Positions 63,450 to 64,000 of a DNA stretch of 64,000 nt are shown one piece after another; position 1 is the stretch's first letter, and every line of letters starts with the position of its first letter. Source of the DNA: Meghimatium bilineatum (taxonomy: Eukaryota > Mollusca > Gastropoda > Stylommatophora > Philomycidae); NCBI GenBank assembly GCA_034231615.1, contig CM067302.1, forward strand, positions 9,249,603 to 9,313,602, written 5' to 3'. Under the pieces are notes generated by a model that was not told the DNA's origin, ran no database searches, and was given only the letters and a program-made list of their open reading frames with translations. The translations under genes and the position numbers were made by a program.

Positions 63450-63530
63450 GTGAGCCCTTACTGTTTGTATAGATTCACTTCATTTTATCTTGTAAACAAG
63501 CAGAAAATATATAAAGTATTGTAATATAAT

Positions 63531-63731
63531 CCGTTCCAGTTCTATGGTGGAGTGGTACATAGGCGCGCCTGTGACGGCCAAGGTGCAGAGTTCGATTCTC
63601 ACCACAGACAATTGTGCATCAGGACTGTTCAGAAAGCAATGGCAAATTTCTGAATCTATTTATATTGCCTAGAAAATCACTACAGCTAACAAATTCTGGG
63701 TTGATGACTACATCCTGAACAGAATTTGTTA
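63531..63731 (+). mobile_element. tRNA-derived SINE, second family
   Basis: Flanked by TAATATAAT at 63522-63530 and 63732-63740. A box TGGAGTGGTACATAGGCG and B box GAGTTCGATTCTC are clear; the body ends CCTGAACAGAATTTGTTA. Confidence 0.82.
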
Positions 63732-63742
63732 TAATATAATAT

Positions 63743-63990
63743 GTACTTAAGTAAAACACAGGCTTTTTTAGTGTTCCACTTAGACAAGACGGACTATCAC
63801 TAAAACTAGAGGGTTATGATTTTTAAACAAGAAAACATACAAATTACAATACACAAAACTGTTTTATTGTAATGTGTATTGTAATTTATATGTTTCTTGT
63901 TTACAAATCATAACCCCCTAGTTTTGGTGATATTTTGTCTTGTCTAAGTGGAACGCTAAAAAAGCCTGTGTTTTACACCAGTGTAAGTAC
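63743..63990. mobile_element. Long palindromic foldback (MITE-like) element
   Basis: Arms of about 115 bp: left AAAACACAGGCTTTTTTAGT, TTCCACTTAGACAAGAC, AGAGGGTTATGATTT, TACAAATTACAATACACA; right is the reverse complement with few mismatches, down to GCCTGTGTTTTACACC. A spacer of only about 10 bp. Inserted directly after the SINE. Confidence 0.9.
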
Positions 63991-64000
63991 AATTGTTGTT

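Overview
The window is eukaryotic, intron-rich and AT-rich genomic DNA. The LINE types (an RNase H-bearing family, and lineages whose reading frames end in a C-x2-C...H-x-x-x-H finger), the tRNA-derived SINEs, a Penelope-like element and piggyBac elements point to an invertebrate, most likely a lophotrochozoan and probably a mollusc. The species cannot be fixed from the sequence alone.

One host gene dominates. From 9911 to beyond the right end, on the + strand, lie 17 coding exons that join without a phase conflict into a PRDM10-like protein. Order: a long Q/N/S/H-rich N-terminal region (exons 1-8), a short basic exon (9), a PR/SET domain (exons 10-13), an acidic stretch with a first C2H2 finger (14), a linker (15), and two more C2H2 fingers (16, 17). 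The gene is incomplete at the 3' end. The exons total about 3.2 kb spread over 53.5 kb, so about 94% of the span is intron.

Upstream (1-9828) there is a decayed piggyBac copy, several LINE fragments (one split by a SINE with target duplication) and a few undetermined stretches. Inside the introns are: about 20 copies of a roughly 260-290 bp SINE-like repeat with a (GAA)n tail ('SINE-A') and a related shorter repeat ('SINE-B'); many 5'-truncated or inverted LINE pieces; a complete Tc1/mariner-type (DDxE, long D-E spacing) transposon with perfect TA duplication at 36548-38930; a complete piggyBac element with an intact 584-aa transposase at 58463-61141; two TTAA-flanked non-autonomous elements (21154-21461, 56258-57119); a Penelope-like element with more than 1 kb near-identical inverted arms around a GIY-YIG endonuclease ORF (50703-53592), itself inside a LINE; and two tRNA-derived SINEs.

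The most striking structural property is the number of minisatellites touching exons. In several cases the repeat unit contains a copy of the splice site (exons 7, 9, 10, 12, 15), producing rows of decoy donors or acceptors. A 1.5-kb, 30-bp-unit minisatellite (16764-18269) has exon-like borders and the phase expected between exons 3 and 4, but carries six in-frame stops. These observations form the core of Part 2.
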